Position numbers and translations under genes: made by a program
Notes under the pieces: generated by a model
Seen by the model: only the letters and a program-made list of their open reading frames with translations
Database searches by the model: none
Told to the model about the DNA's origin: nothing
Part shown: piece after piece, positions 15,377 through 22,496 of the stretch
Numbering within the stretch: position 1 is the stretch's first letter
Layout of the letters: the number at the start of each line of letters is the position of its first letter
Origin: a virus
IMG/VR virus record: IMGVR_UViG_3300032236_001009
Coordinates: 1 to 32,991 of that record
Strand: one strand, 5' to 3'
Length of the DNA stretch: 32,991 bases

Positions 15377-15773
15377 TAATATGTTTATTTTGTATTTGAT
15401 CACTAGACTTGATCAAGTTTTGTTTTTCTCTAATTTGATTGGTATTCTAGGAACTATCATTTTTGTTGTTTCTCTTATTGGTTATTTTGCTTGTACGCCA
15501 GATCCAAGATACAGTAAAGATAGCCGAGATCATGATGAAATTCTCCAAAAAAATTGGTTAATCATCATTAAGAAGTGTCGATGGGTGGCATTTGCTTGCG
15601 CTCTGACTATTATTGTTCCTAGTAAAGAAGATGTTAAGTTTATTATTGCGGGAACTGGTTTGATTGAGATTGCTAAAACTGATACTGCAAAAGAAATTGC
15701 TAGTAAGTCTGTTAGTATTGTTGAAAAATATCTTGATAAAATTGATCAAAAGGTAAACAAGCCAGATAAATAA
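15369..15773 (+). CDS. two-TM phage membrane protein
   Basis: The product is 134 aa from ATG 15369, with GAGGAG 7 nt upstream; the longer frame from 15354 lacks a site. Membrane spans are VLFFSNLIGILGTIIFVVSL (about 18-40) and a second near WVAFACALTIIVPS. A soluble C-terminal helix DTAKEIASKSVSIVEKYLDKIDQK follows. I recall similar phage membrane proteins of unknown role. It is not an obvious holin, because the C-terminal domain is long. Confidence 0.65.
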   Translation: MFDNMFILYLITRLDQVLFFSNLIGILGTIIFVVSLIGYFACTPDPRYSKDSRDHDEILQKNWLIIIKKCRWVAFACALTIIVPSKEDVKFIIAGTGLIEIAKTDTAKEIASKSVSIVEKYLDKIDQKVNKPDK

Positions 15774-15776
15774 GTT

Positions 15777-15838
15777 TGATGGTACTTTGAACCATCACTA
15801 AACTGACTTTTAAACATTAGGCATTTAGTCAGTATGCC
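15777..15838 (+). promoter_or_regulatory. structured leader with alternative hairpins
   Basis: Three inverted repeats lie in this 84-bp gap. TGATGGT/ACCATCA (15777-15797) is a 7-bp stem. ACTGAC (15802-15807) pairs with GTCAGT (15828-15833). GGCAT (15820-15824) pairs with ATGCC (15834-15838). The last two share sequence and cannot form together. No U-run follows, so a simple terminator is unlikely. Confidence 0.35.
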
Positions 15839-15857
15839 GTTACAATAGGAGTATAAC

Positions 15858-16688
15858 ATGGTGTATAACCAAAAATTAGTTGCATCTATTAAATGCAATG
15901 GTAAAATTCTGCGCGAATTCAAAGATACTGTTCTGATTCCATTCAACTCAGAATACAGTATAGTTCTCAAAAATCTTAATACAATAAAGGCTATTGTCAA
16001 AGTAACTATTGATGGTGAAGAAATTCTTCCGGGTGGATTGGTTATCTATCCAAATGAACAAATCGATCTTGAACGTAGTATCAAAAACAATAACTTAGAA
16101 AAAGGCAACAAGTTCAAATTTATTCAAATGACTGATTCTATTGAGAATCATAGAGGAATTAAAGTTGATGATGGTTTGATTAGGGTTAGTTACCAATTTG
16201 AAATGATTTATCAGCCTTACACTCTAACTAATTGGAATTCATACACTAACAATACTCCGATTTATGGTCCTGGAATAAGGTCATATGGTGCTGGTGGTGG
16301 CGGATACGACACCGATCAATATCAAATCACTGCTAGTTCTGCAACGAGTGGAATGTTACGAGGCGTATCTTTAAATAACATTTCAGTAGCGACTCAAGAT
16401 TGTTGTTTTGCTGATAGCAATTCTTCTGACATTAAATCTATAAATGATGCTGGTATTACTGTTCCGGGTTCTGAATCTAATCAGAAATTCTCAACTACAG
16501 TTGGTTTTCCCCTTGAGAATGAAACTCACGTAATTGTTTTGAAACTTCTTGGTGAGACTGAAGATAATAAACCTGTCACTAAAGCGATTGATACAAAGTT
16601 CAAACCTGAGTGTCAAACATGCGGTCGAAAGAATAAGGCAACATCAAAGTTTTGTAGTGAATGCGGAACTTCTCTTTCGGTGTTTTAA
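15858..16688 (+). CDS. conserved phage protein with C-terminal zinc ribbon
   Basis: The product is 276 aa. An N-terminal beta domain (KVTIDGEEILPGGLVIYPNE, NKFKFIQMTDSIENHRGIKVDDGLIRVSYQFE) is followed by a low-complexity Tyr/Gly linker and the C-terminal double-Cys ribbon CQTCG...FCSECGTSL. I recognise this domain order from many large phages, where it is unassigned. AGGAG lies upstream of the ATG. It is the last gene before a strong terminator, which starts right after the stop. Confidence 0.75.
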   Translation: MVYNQKLVASIKCNGKILREFKDTVLIPFNSEYSIVLKNLNTIKAIVKVTIDGEEILPGGLVIYPNEQIDLERSIKNNNLEKGNKFKFIQMTDSIENHRGIKVDDGLIRVSYQFEMIYQPYTLTNWNSYTNNTPIYGPGIRSYGAGGGGYDTDQYQITASSATSGMLRGVSLNNISVATQDCCFADSNSSDIKSINDAGITVPGSESNQKFSTTVGFPLENETHVIVLKLLGETEDNKPVTKAIDTKFKPECQTCGRKNKATSKFCSECGTSLSVF

Positions 16689-16719
16689 AAAAAGGGGCTT
16701 CGGCCCCTTTACTTTTTTG
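16687..16719 (+). terminator. intrinsic terminator with TTCG tetraloop
   Basis: AAAGGGGC-TTCG-GCCCCTTT (16691-16710) forms an 8-bp stem followed by ACTTTTTT. The A-run before it makes it usable on both strands. The U-tract overlaps the -35 box of the next promoter (TTTACT at 16708). Confidence 0.85.
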
Positions 16720-16735
16720 GTAAACGTAGTATAAT
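16708..16735 (+). promoter_or_regulatory. promoter for the phosphatase-SPFH unit
   Basis: TTTACT (16708-16713), 16 bp, a perfect TATAAT (16730-16735). The predicted start is near 16742, and the ATG at 16772 follows a GAGG. It overlaps the upstream terminator. Confidence 0.65.
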
Positions 16736-16771
16736 AACGTAAAACTACGCACATTTTTAACGAGGTATTAT

Positions 16772-17191
16772 ATGAGCGCATTTAGAAATAGAATGGCAAA
16801 CAGCCGAAACATGTATCAAGGACCAAGAAAGCGTGTTCTTTGTTGTTGTTCTGCTGGTTTGCTTAGGAGTCCTACGTCAGCATGGATTCTTAGTAATGAA
16901 CCTTGGGGATTTAACACAAGGGCTGTAGGATGTACGCCAGAATACGCTTTGATTCCTATTGATGAAGCATTGGTATTCTGGGCAGACGAAATTGTTGTAA
17001 TGGATGGTATACAAGAATTGCTTGTTAGAGATTTGTTGCTTAAAGCATACCATTCTCCCAAACAAGCTAATGCTGTCCCTGTTCATATTATCAGTGTTCC
17101 TGATATCTATGAATGTCGTCAGCCAGAACTTATTGAAGTATTGACTGAAAAGTTTAAAGAGATTTGGCCCAACCCTATTGCGATTGCATAA
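16772..17191 (+). CDS. low-molecular-weight protein tyrosine phosphatase
   Basis: The product is 139 aa. The catalytic loop is C26-SAGLL-R32-S (C-x5-R-S) near the N-terminus, as in LMW-PTPs, where Cys attacks phosphotyrosine and Arg binds phosphate. The general-acid Asp is probably in SVPDIYE, about 85 residues later. Three consecutive Cys (24-26) are unusual. In bacteria these enzymes act on tyrosine kinases that control capsule export. The gene leads a terminator-bounded unit with membrane proteins, so a host-envelope or signalling target is a reasonable inference. Confidence 0.8.
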   Translation: MSAFRNRMANSRNMYQGPRKRVLCCCSAGLLRSPTSAWILSNEPWGFNTRAVGCTPEYALIPIDEALVFWADEIVVMDGIQELLVRDLLLKAYHSPKQANAVPVHIISVPDIYECRQPELIEVLTEKFKEIWPNPIAIA

Positions 17192-17192
17192 T

Positions 17193-17372
17193 ATGAGATT
17201 AGCTATTTTTCCAATTTTCGTTTTTATTGCGAACTTTTTTATTCTTTGGCATATTCCTGATTGGTCTAACAAGAATAACTGGAAGAGGATTGCTTCTGTC
17301 CTTGGTATTAGTCTTTTGTCAGGACTATTAACTTTTGGATTGATGTTCTTTATTGTTGTATTTTTGAACTGA
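17193..17372 (+). CDS. 59-aa two-TM membrane protein
   Basis: The product reads MRLAIFPIFVFIANFFILWH then a polar loop and a second span LGISLLSGLLTFGLMFFIVV. The start at 17193 directly follows the phosphatase stop; the TTG at 17178 is less likely. Function is unknown. Confidence 0.6.
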   Translation: MRLAIFPIFVFIANFFILWHIPDWSNKNNWKRIASVLGISLLSGLLTFGLMFFIVVFLN

Positions 17373-17382
17373 GATAAAATTA

Positions 17383-17703
17383 ATGGATAGGTTTACGTTG
17401 AGCAATGACGAACTTGAAGACTGTGTTACGTGTATTCAATATTCTACTGCATTCATTTTAACCCATGAGCAGATTAAATCAATTTTAACCGTGTTTGATA
17501 TTGATGAGATTCGTAAATTCGGAGTTTATGATACTGTTGTTCGTGAAACCCTAATGAATAATGTTTCAAAGAAGTTACTAGGTGAATCTTGGCCAACTTA
17601 TGGTGATACTAGAAGTGGCGAAGTTGATTGGAAAAACTTTATTTCCAGATTACGTCTTTCTGCTATCGATCATGGTTGGAAAATTGCAGATGAGGTAAAT
17701 TAA
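17383..17703 (+). CDS. 106-aa hypothetical protein
   Basis: The product is soluble and acidic: MDRFTLSNDELEDCVTCIQYSTAFILTHEQ, with GESWPTYGDTRSGEVDWKNF in the middle. There is one C-x2-C but no second pair. It is the third gene of the phosphatase-SPFH unit. No family is recognised. Confidence 0.65.
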   Translation: MDRFTLSNDELEDCVTCIQYSTAFILTHEQIKSILTVFDIDEIRKFGVYDTVVRETLMNNVSKKLLGESWPTYGDTRSGEVDWKNFISRLRLSAIDHGWKIADEVN

Positions 17704-17705
17704 TT

Positions 17706-18032
17706 ATGTTTTTTACATATAACCAGAATAACTCTGGTGGTTCGTTCATTAATAATGATAAGGTTTGTCAATACGTTGTTATTGAGGCTGATGACTATAG
17801 ATTTGCTAATATCTTAGCTGAAGATATCGGAATCTATTTTAATGGTTGTGATACTGGACAAGATTGCTCTTGTTGTGGCGATCGTTGGAATGACGCATGG
17901 AATGGTGATGGAACAGACGAACCATTGATTTATGGTAAATCACCAGAGGATTATAATCTATGGGTTAAGGAAGGTGAAATTTATTGTAGAGTTTATTACA
18001 AGAATGGAACTGTAGAAGAATTTAAAAAGTGA
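17706..18032 (+). CDS. conserved phage protein (DUF7296-like)
   Basis: The product is 108 aa, with hallmark TYNQNNSGGSF at the N-terminus and IGIYFNGCDTGQDCSCCGDRW in the middle. These two blocks occur together in a widespread phage family that I recall as DUF7296; the number is from memory. The clustered Cys residues could bind zinc. Function is unknown. Confidence 0.7.
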   Translation: MFFTYNQNNSGGSFINNDKVCQYVVIEADDYRFANILAEDIGIYFNGCDTGQDCSCCGDRWNDAWNGDGTDEPLIYGKSPEDYNLWVKEGEIYCRVYYKNGTVEEFKK

Positions 18033-18040
18033 GGTATATT

Positions 18041-18826
18041 ATGAAGTTTTTGAATATTGTTTTTATGTTTCTTGTCCTGTCCGGTTGTACGCGAGTAGAA
18101 ACGGGACATGTTGGTATTCGTACCACATTTAATGGTACGATTGAACCACAGGAACTTGATGTTGGGTTCCATCAGACTTTGATTGGATCTGTTAAGAACT
18201 ATGTTGCTAATGAGATTACTTGGAAGCTGGATGATCTGCATCCTCAAACCAAGGATAGGTCTTCTCTTAATGATCTTGATATTTCATATAACTACAGCAT
18301 CAATCCTGCAAAGATTGGCGATCTAGTTGTGAAGTATAAAGGTAGAGATTACCTTGATAAAGAAACTGGTGATTACTATCCTCTCGCATTTTATGTTGAG
18401 AATGTAGTAAAGACCGCTACAACTGACGTTTTTAGTCGATATGATGCTCTTGACGCTAATCAGAATCGTGAAAAGATTCGTGATGAAATCAAGTTACAGG
18501 CTGAAGCAATGTTTAAGGAAGATGGATTGTCAGATTCTGTTGATATTCACCAAGTCTTCATTAAGAATCTTCAGCTGAGTCAGGCTATTATGGATAGCGC
18601 AAATGCTGTTATCATTAGCCAGAATGTCTTGAAGTCTAAGGAATATGAAGTTCAGACCGCCAAAAAAGAAGCTGAAAGAGTAACTCTATTGTCAGCTAAT
18701 AAAGCTAATCTTGATTATATCAGGGCAAATGCTCTTGATAAGATTGCTGATGGTGTCAAGGAAGGTCGCGTTAAGACCGTACTTTTGCCGTATGATTTTA
18801 GGGGACTCATAAACGTTAATGATTAA
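18041..18826 (+). CDS. SPFH/band-7 (prohibitin-like) lipoprotein
   Basis: The product is 261 aa. MKFLNIVFMFLVLSGC is a lipoprotein signal with Cys at residue 16. The SPFH core follows: VETGHVGIRTTFNGTIEPQE, LDVGFHQTLIG, DISYNYSINPAKIGDLVVKY, then helical FSRYDALDANQNREKIRDEI and a coiled coil (KSKEYEVQTAKKEAERVTLL). SPFH proteins form large cages on membranes and regulate FtsH proteases. The ATG at 18041 has GAGG 6 nt upstream; the GTG at 18029 overlaps the previous gene. An identical TTCG terminator follows. A role in superinfection exclusion or membrane-protease control is speculation. Confidence 0.8.
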   Translation: MKFLNIVFMFLVLSGCTRVETGHVGIRTTFNGTIEPQELDVGFHQTLIGSVKNYVANEITWKLDDLHPQTKDRSSLNDLDISYNYSINPAKIGDLVVKYKGRDYLDKETGDYYPLAFYVENVVKTATTDVFSRYDALDANQNREKIRDEIKLQAEAMFKEDGLSDSVDIHQVFIKNLQLSQAIMDSANAVIISQNVLKSKEYEVQTAKKEAERVTLLSANKANLDYIRANALDKIADGVKEGRVKTVLLPYDFRGLINVND

Positions 18827-18834
18827 AACATATT

Positions 18835-18853
18835 GGGGCTTCGGCCCCTTTAT
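18835..18853 (+). terminator. intrinsic terminator, second copy of the TTCG stem
   Basis: GGGGC-TTCG-GCCCC followed by TTTATTT repeats the 16694-16707 stem exactly, including the first TTTA after it. The U-run is weaker than in the first copy. It closes the phosphatase-SPFH unit. Confidence 0.75.
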
Positions 18854-18867
18854 TTAATGAGGTTAAC

Positions 18868-19035
18868 ATGACTATCAAAGAACTGAAAGAAATTCTAGCT
18901 GATTACGATGAAGATACTGAAATCATGATCTTTGATAAATCCAGCGGAGAGTTTAGACAGATGCTTGATAATGTTCAGTTATACAATGTAATAAGTGATA
19001 ATACATTTGTGATTGGGATTTATCCAGATGCCTAA
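18868..19035 (+). CDS. 55-aa conserved small phage protein
   Basis: The product begins MTIKELKEILADYDEDTEIM and ends FVIGIYPDA. GAGG lies 5 nt upstream. Its N-terminus resembles the 6746-6979 gene (MTLNEYVAELQTLISKNPKYGDMQLIY). The helix-turn-strand pattern is typical of a small phage family with unknown function. It overlaps the next gene by 8 bp. Confidence 0.65.
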   Translation: MTIKELKEILADYDEDTEIMIFDKSSGEFRQMLDNVQLYNVISDNTFVIGIYPDA

Positions 19036-19342
19036 CAAAATAGAAGTATATGAACGTGTTTTCCACGATATACAAATGTTTGCTAATGTTACTCTTGATA
19101 GACCTGCTTTAAATCATCTAATCTCTATTATTTGTGATTGGAGTTATGCTCATAGACAAGGTAATGGAGAATTCTCTGACGAACAACAGCAGGAATTGAT
19201 TGATTATCAGTTTAATAGACTGGAAAATGGAGAATACAGAGATTCTGTATGGAATAGTGGCATATATACGAGATTTAAGAGGTTGGAAAATGGCAACAAT
19301 CAACGACAAAATTTCACCGGAAATGAAAGAACTTGTCGATAA
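19028..19342 (+). CDS. 104-aa hypothetical protein
   Basis: The start at 19028 (MPNKIEVYERVFHDIQMFAN) is preferred over the upstream frame. The product is helical, with a repeated FNRLENGEYRDS / FKRLENGNN motif. Its last 17 codons overlap the next gene by 53 bp in another frame. This long overlap is unusual, so the true end may be affected by a frameshift, but both frames look coding. Function is unknown. Confidence 0.6.
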   Translation: MPNKIEVYERVFHDIQMFANVTLDRPALNHLISIICDWSYAHRQGNGEFSDEQQQELIDYQFNRLENGEYRDSVWNSGIYTRFKRLENGNNQRQNFTGNERTCR

Positions 19343-19472
19343 GGTATCGAAAAAGGTTGAAGAGTTTAATGCAAAAATGACAAAAGATGATCCAGAAGGG
19401 AATTCTCCCGTTCTTAATGTTTTGAAAAGCGTTGAAGCTAAACTTGAATCTTACAAAAATAAATCGGAGTAA
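19290..19472 (+). CDS. 60-aa coiled-coil protein
   Basis: The product is MATINDKISPEMKELVDKVS followed by KKVEEFNAKMTKDD, a charged helix. AGAGG is 8 nt upstream of the ATG. The track-long frame from 19200 lies in the previous gene and is not used. Function is unknown. Confidence 0.6.
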   Translation: MATINDKISPEMKELVDKVSKKVEEFNAKMTKDDPEGNSPVLNVLKSVEAKLESYKNKSE

Positions 19473-19477
19473 TTATT

Positions 19478-19762
19478 ATGGAACACAGAAGACGAGATGG
19501 GCATGGTGTTGTTTGGCGGAATGTTCCCAAAGAAAAACGAGCGAATACCGTATTCTTAACGACCACTGTACTTACTAAGCAATGTAGAAAATGTGGCAAA
19601 GTTCTTCCTCTAAGTGATTTTTATTTAGAGTCAAAGTCTAGGCGTAAACATGAAGATGACGTCAGAAACATGTGCGTATGTTGCTGGGATTTATATAATG
19701 GAAAAACGGACTCCAAAAGTTTTCCTGTAGCCAGTAAATACAAAGTAGATGATTTTTTGTAA
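19478..19762 (+). CDS. zinc-finger protein, HNH-like Cys pattern without the nuclease motif
   Basis: The product is 94 aa. CRKCGKVLPLSDFYLES then RNMCVCCWDLYNG has two Cys pairs, as in the zinc half of phage HNH or endonuclease-VII-like proteins. No H-N-H follows, so nuclease activity is unlikely. The N-terminus is basic (MEHRRRDGHG). It is the last gene before the promoter at 19771. Confidence 0.6.
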   Translation: MEHRRRDGHGVVWRNVPKEKRANTVFLTTTVLTKQCRKCGKVLPLSDFYLESKSRRKHEDDVRNMCVCCWDLYNGKTDSKSFPVASKYKVDDFL

Positions 19763-19770
19763 AATTTTTC

Positions 19771-19799
19771 TTTACTTTTCGTAAAGAATAGTCTACAAT
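19771..19799 (+). promoter_or_regulatory. promoter for the 19.8-21.2 kb operon
   Basis: TTTACT (19771-19776), 17 bp, TACAAT (19794-19799). The predicted start is near 19806, 25 nt upstream of the ATG at 19831. A T-rich run just before it may weaken readthrough from upstream. Confidence 0.7.
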
Positions 19800-19830
19800 A
19801 GGTTTCGTAATTGTTACTTAGGAGATTGAG

Positions 19831-20049
19831 ATGAAGTTTTTCCTGAATTTGTTTAACGACAAGGGTCTGCAGATTGCGTTTATTCTATCGGCTTTGTTCA
19901 TGGCAGTTGATCTCGCTTATAACGTCTATTCGACGTTTGGAACGAAGTCGGTTACTATTGATTCTTCGCATTTCGGGTGTACCGGAACCGAACCAAATGG
20001 TATAGAGGCTCGTTGTACCCAGTATACCTGGATCAAGGGTGCTAGGTGA
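19831..20049 (+). CDS. 72-aa single-TM protein
   Basis: The product begins MKFFLNLFNDKGLQIAFILSALFMAVDLAYNVY, with one span followed by a periplasm-type tail with two Cys (FGCTGTEPNGIEARCTQY). The paired Cys suggest a disulfide outside the cytoplasm. AGGAG lies 6 nt upstream. Function is unknown. Confidence 0.65.
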   Translation: MKFFLNLFNDKGLQIAFILSALFMAVDLAYNVYSTFGTKSVTIDSSHFGCTGTEPNGIEARCTQYTWIKGAR

Positions 20050-20303
20050 GTAACAATAACTTAATTAAGTTAGAGTTTCCAGAATCTCCTGAGTTCTGTA
20101 AAGGACTCAGGGAAATGTCAGAATACTTTCACGATTACGAAAAAGTAGATGAATTGACAGGAGTTCTGCTAGTTAGATATCCTGATGGTGAAGTTGAACG
20201 ATTCGTTTTCGGTGATATAATCTCTTTTAGAGAATTACATAGCATTTTGAGTTGGTGTGCTCAGGATGTATTTATCCAAAGTTTTGAGGAGGATGAGTTA
20301 TGA
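20046..20303 (+). CDS. 85-aa acidic protein with GTG start
   Basis: The start is GTG 20046, which overlaps the previous TGA as GTGA; AAGGG lies 6 nt upstream. The product reads MSNNNLIKLEFPESPEFCKG... and includes VLLVRYPDGEVERFVFGD. It is coupled to the next gene through an ATGA overlap. No family is recognised. Confidence 0.6.
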   Translation: MSNNNLIKLEFPESPEFCKGLREMSEYFHDYEKVDELTGVLLVRYPDGEVERFVFGDIISFRELHSILSWCAQDVFIQSFEEDEL

Positions 20304-21196
20304 GTCATTTTACTGTAATGGTTTTTGGTGATGATGTAGAAGCACAATTGGCCCCGTTTCATCAGTTTGAATGTACTGGTGAGAATGATGAATATGTTAT
20401 CGACGAAGACGTCACTGAAGATATTCAAGAGCGTATTGACGATGGTGAAACTATTGGAGATGCTCTTGGTTGGTATGGTCTTAACGATAAGGTTGTAGAG
20501 GACGAATCCGAAGTTGATACCGAAGGTTATGATTGCGAACACAAGTATGGATACGCAATTGTTAAAGATGGTAAATTGATTAAGGCAGTTAATCGTACTA
20601 ACCCAACTTATCATTGGGATTGGTATCAGATTGGCGGTCGTTGGTCTGGATTTTTGAAGTTAAAGGAAGGTGCCACTGGTGAAAACGGTGAACGTTCATG
20701 GTGCAATTCTGACAAAGATATTGATACAAATCGTTGTGATTCTGCTTTAAAGCGTGATATCGATATTGAAGGTATGCGAGATGCCGCAGGAGAAGATGCA
20801 GGGAACGCTTGGGATGAAATTCACCGCGTAGTTGGTGATATTACTTGGGAATCTTGGGACTCTGTTCGTGAGCGTATCTTTGATATTGATGAGGCTAGGG
20901 AATTCTATAACGAACAACCCGCCCTGTTGATGCTTAGAACAGCAGGATTGCGGCATTGGGGTAGTACAGATGAATATCTCGTAACTCGTGAAGAATATGT
21001 TACTAATGCGCGCAACAGGGCAATTAGTACATTCGCTGTTCTCAAGGACGGTGAATGGATTGAGAAGGGAGAAATGGGTTGGTTCGGTATGTCAACTGAT
21101 ACCGTTTCTCAAGTAGATTGGGACGTTGTAATTGGTAAGTTGATTGATTCAGTTTCTGACGATACTCGGATTACAATTGTAGACGCTCATATCTAA
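20300..21196 (+). CDS. conserved phage protein (MSHFTVMVFG family)
   Basis: The product is 298 aa. I recognise MSHFTVMVFGDDVEAQLAPF with ECTGENDEYV and the hallmark HWDWYQIGGRWSGFLKLK from many phages and some bacteria. The second half is acidic, with WDSVRERIFDIDEAREFYNEQP. Despite its spread, no activity is known to me. GAGGAGG lies 7 nt before the ATG. It ends 6 nt before the next promoter's -35 box. Confidence 0.8.
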   Translation: MSHFTVMVFGDDVEAQLAPFHQFECTGENDEYVIDEDVTEDIQERIDDGETIGDALGWYGLNDKVVEDESEVDTEGYDCEHKYGYAIVKDGKLIKAVNRTNPTYHWDWYQIGGRWSGFLKLKEGATGENGERSWCNSDKDIDTNRCDSALKRDIDIEGMRDAAGEDAGNAWDEIHRVVGDITWESWDSVRERIFDIDEAREFYNEQPALLMLRTAGLRHWGSTDEYLVTREEYVTNARNRAISTFAVLKDGEWIEKGEMGWFGMSTDTVSQVDWDVVIGKLIDSVSDDTRITIVDAHI

Positions 21197-21201
21197 AATT
21201 C

Positions 21202-21230
21202 TTTACTTTCCCTCCTATCTATAGTACAAT
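21202..21230 (+). promoter_or_regulatory. promoter for the 21.3-26.9 kb operon
   Basis: TTTACT (21202-21207), 17 bp, TACAAT (21225-21230). The predicted start is near 21237. The leader carries AGGAAACGAAA before the first ATG, a block repeated before the TTG start at 21931. Confidence 0.7.
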
Positions 21231-21261
21231 ATTTTCCGTTACTAATAGATAGGAAACGAAA

Positions 21262-21510
21262 ATGGATATTGAAGAACATTACGGCAATAAAATAGTTTGT
21301 CGGCATATTTTCGATAAGGATTCTATACAGATTGGTTCTAGGTGGCAAAGTTCCTGCGGTACTATTGTTACTGTAGAATCAATCTGTGATTTGGGTTGGA
21401 TAACTTATTCTTGGGTAGTAGATGGAATCAAGAAAACCAACGAAAAAGAATCTTTTGCCTTTCAATGTAGATATTGTTTGATATTGGAGAATCCAAATGG
21501 CTTACTATAG
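21262..21510 (+). CDS. 82-aa VGD-domain-like protein, no TM
   Basis: The product contains IQIGSRWQSSCGTIVTVESICDLGWITYSWVVDGIK, similar in pattern to the soluble parts of the 12519 and 14933 membrane proteins. Five Cys are present, two of them in CRYC. AGGA is 7 nt upstream of the ATG. Function is unknown. Confidence 0.6.
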   Translation: MDIEEHYGNKIVCRHIFDKDSIQIGSRWQSSCGTIVTVESICDLGWITYSWVVDGIKKTNEKESFAFQCRYCLILENPNGLL

Positions 21511-21709
21511 TGATGAATACTATAAAAAAGTTGCACCAAATTTTCTCAAGTTTATTGATGAACTGGAGGGTATTTCCCGTAAGTATGGCGTAGCTGTATC
21601 TGGTAATTTCGATTTAACGGATAATCCAGAAGAATTCAAAGACATTTATTATGACCGCGATTATACTTCTGGCGATATTCGTTGTAATGGTTATTGGGAA
21701 GATGCATAA
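21497..21709 (+). CDS. 70-aa hypothetical protein
   Basis: The product is MAYYSDEYYKKVAPNFLKFI followed by DELEGISRKYGVAVSGNF. The VAVSG...YDRDYTSGD segment may be a small alpha-beta fold. It overlaps the upstream gene by 14 bp and has GGAG upstream. No family is recognised. Confidence 0.6.
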   Translation: MAYYSDEYYKKVAPNFLKFIDELEGISRKYGVAVSGNFDLTDNPEEFKDIYYDRDYTSGDIRCNGYWEDA

Positions 21710-21711
21710 AC

Positions 21712-21876
21712 ATGAAGAATTGGGGTTCTAGAATTGCTGATGCAATTGGTTATCTCGTTATCGGATGGACTATGGGGTTATACTCAGTAACCCCATGGGA
21801 CTCTGTTAAACTCCTATTAACTATTCTATTCATTCAGGCAGTAGTTAGATTTGTTAAGGAAGTAATTGAGTATTAA
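21712..21876 (+). CDS. 54-aa two-TM membrane protein
   Basis: The product is MKNWGSRIADAIGYLVIGWT then MGLYSVTPWDSVKLLLTILF and a short tail. Two hydrophobic spans are separated by a Pro/Trp turn. ATG 21712 follows the previous stop by 2 nt. Function is unknown. Confidence 0.6.
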   Translation: MKNWGSRIADAIGYLVIGWTMGLYSVTPWDSVKLLLTILFIQAVVRFVKEVIEY

Positions 21877-21930
21877 TTATGTTCGAAGATAATTGATAGA
21901 CGAATAAATATTTTAATTTAGGAAACGAAA

Positions 21931-22176
21931 TTGGGATATCAAATACCTGATTTATGCGTCTACCAAGGCAGATGGTTTTCTGATGATTTAACTCCTGATG
22001 GAGTAAGATTTTCTCAATGGAAAAATATTGATGAATGGGAATATTTATCAATGTTGGAACATATAAAACAAGGCGCAAAGTATCAAGTAAGGATACTCAA
22101 ACAGATTGATATTCAAGGATATGGCGTTGATGAAACGTATGAAGTTCCTGAAATATCGGTAAACCCAGGATTATAG
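21931..22176 (+). CDS. 81-aa hypothetical protein with TTG start
   Basis: The frame reads M(TTG)GYQIPDLCVYQGRWFSDDLTPD and ends EISVNPGL. No ATG or GTG lies near the conserved-looking N-terminus. The TTG is preceded by TAGGAAACGAAA, the same block that precedes the ATG at 21262, with 7 nt spacing. It lies after a short gap, 21877-21930, that has no other feature. Function is unknown. Confidence 0.6.
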   Translation: MGYQIPDLCVYQGRWFSDDLTPDGVRFSQWKNIDEWEYLSMLEHIKQGAKYQVRILKQIDIQGYGVDETYEVPEISVNPGL

Positions 22177-22178
22177 TT

Positions 22179-22496
22179 ATGAATATTTTTGATTACATTT
22201 CTCAATGTGGTAAGTGTAAAGTTGCTTGTGGATGGGATTTTAAATTAGGATATACAATCCTAAATGAAAATACCAAATATCGAATTGTTGGTTATGTTAT
22301 AAATCCCTATGGGCATCAATCAATGTATCGATGGACAGTAGATGGTGAAATCGAAAATCCTGCTTCAAATAACGGACTTAATCTGGTCCCAACAATTCCA
22401 GTCACGAATCATATAATGGTTGACCCAAGTAATTTATCAGGGTATAATAAAATACAGGATTTTACTAGGGCAATGCTTAATGACTCCAATAACTGA
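22179..22496 (+). CDS. 105-aa hypothetical protein
   Basis: The product reads MNIFDYISQCGKCKVACGWD... with one C-x2-C and a third Cys nearby. A middle segment YRIVGYVINPYGHQSMYRWTVDGEI looks beta-rich. It overlaps the HAD gene by 17 bp. No family is recognised. Confidence 0.6.
   Translation: MNIFDYISQCGKCKVACGWDFKLGYTILNENTKYRIVGYVINPYGHQSMYRWTVDGEIENPASNNGLNLVPTIPVTNHIMVDPSNLSGYNKIQDFTRAMLNDSNN

Noticed and set aside
15841-15846. TACAAT as a -10 box before the 15858 gene
   Set aside because: No -35 box lies 16-18 bp upstream, and it overlaps the ribosome-binding site.
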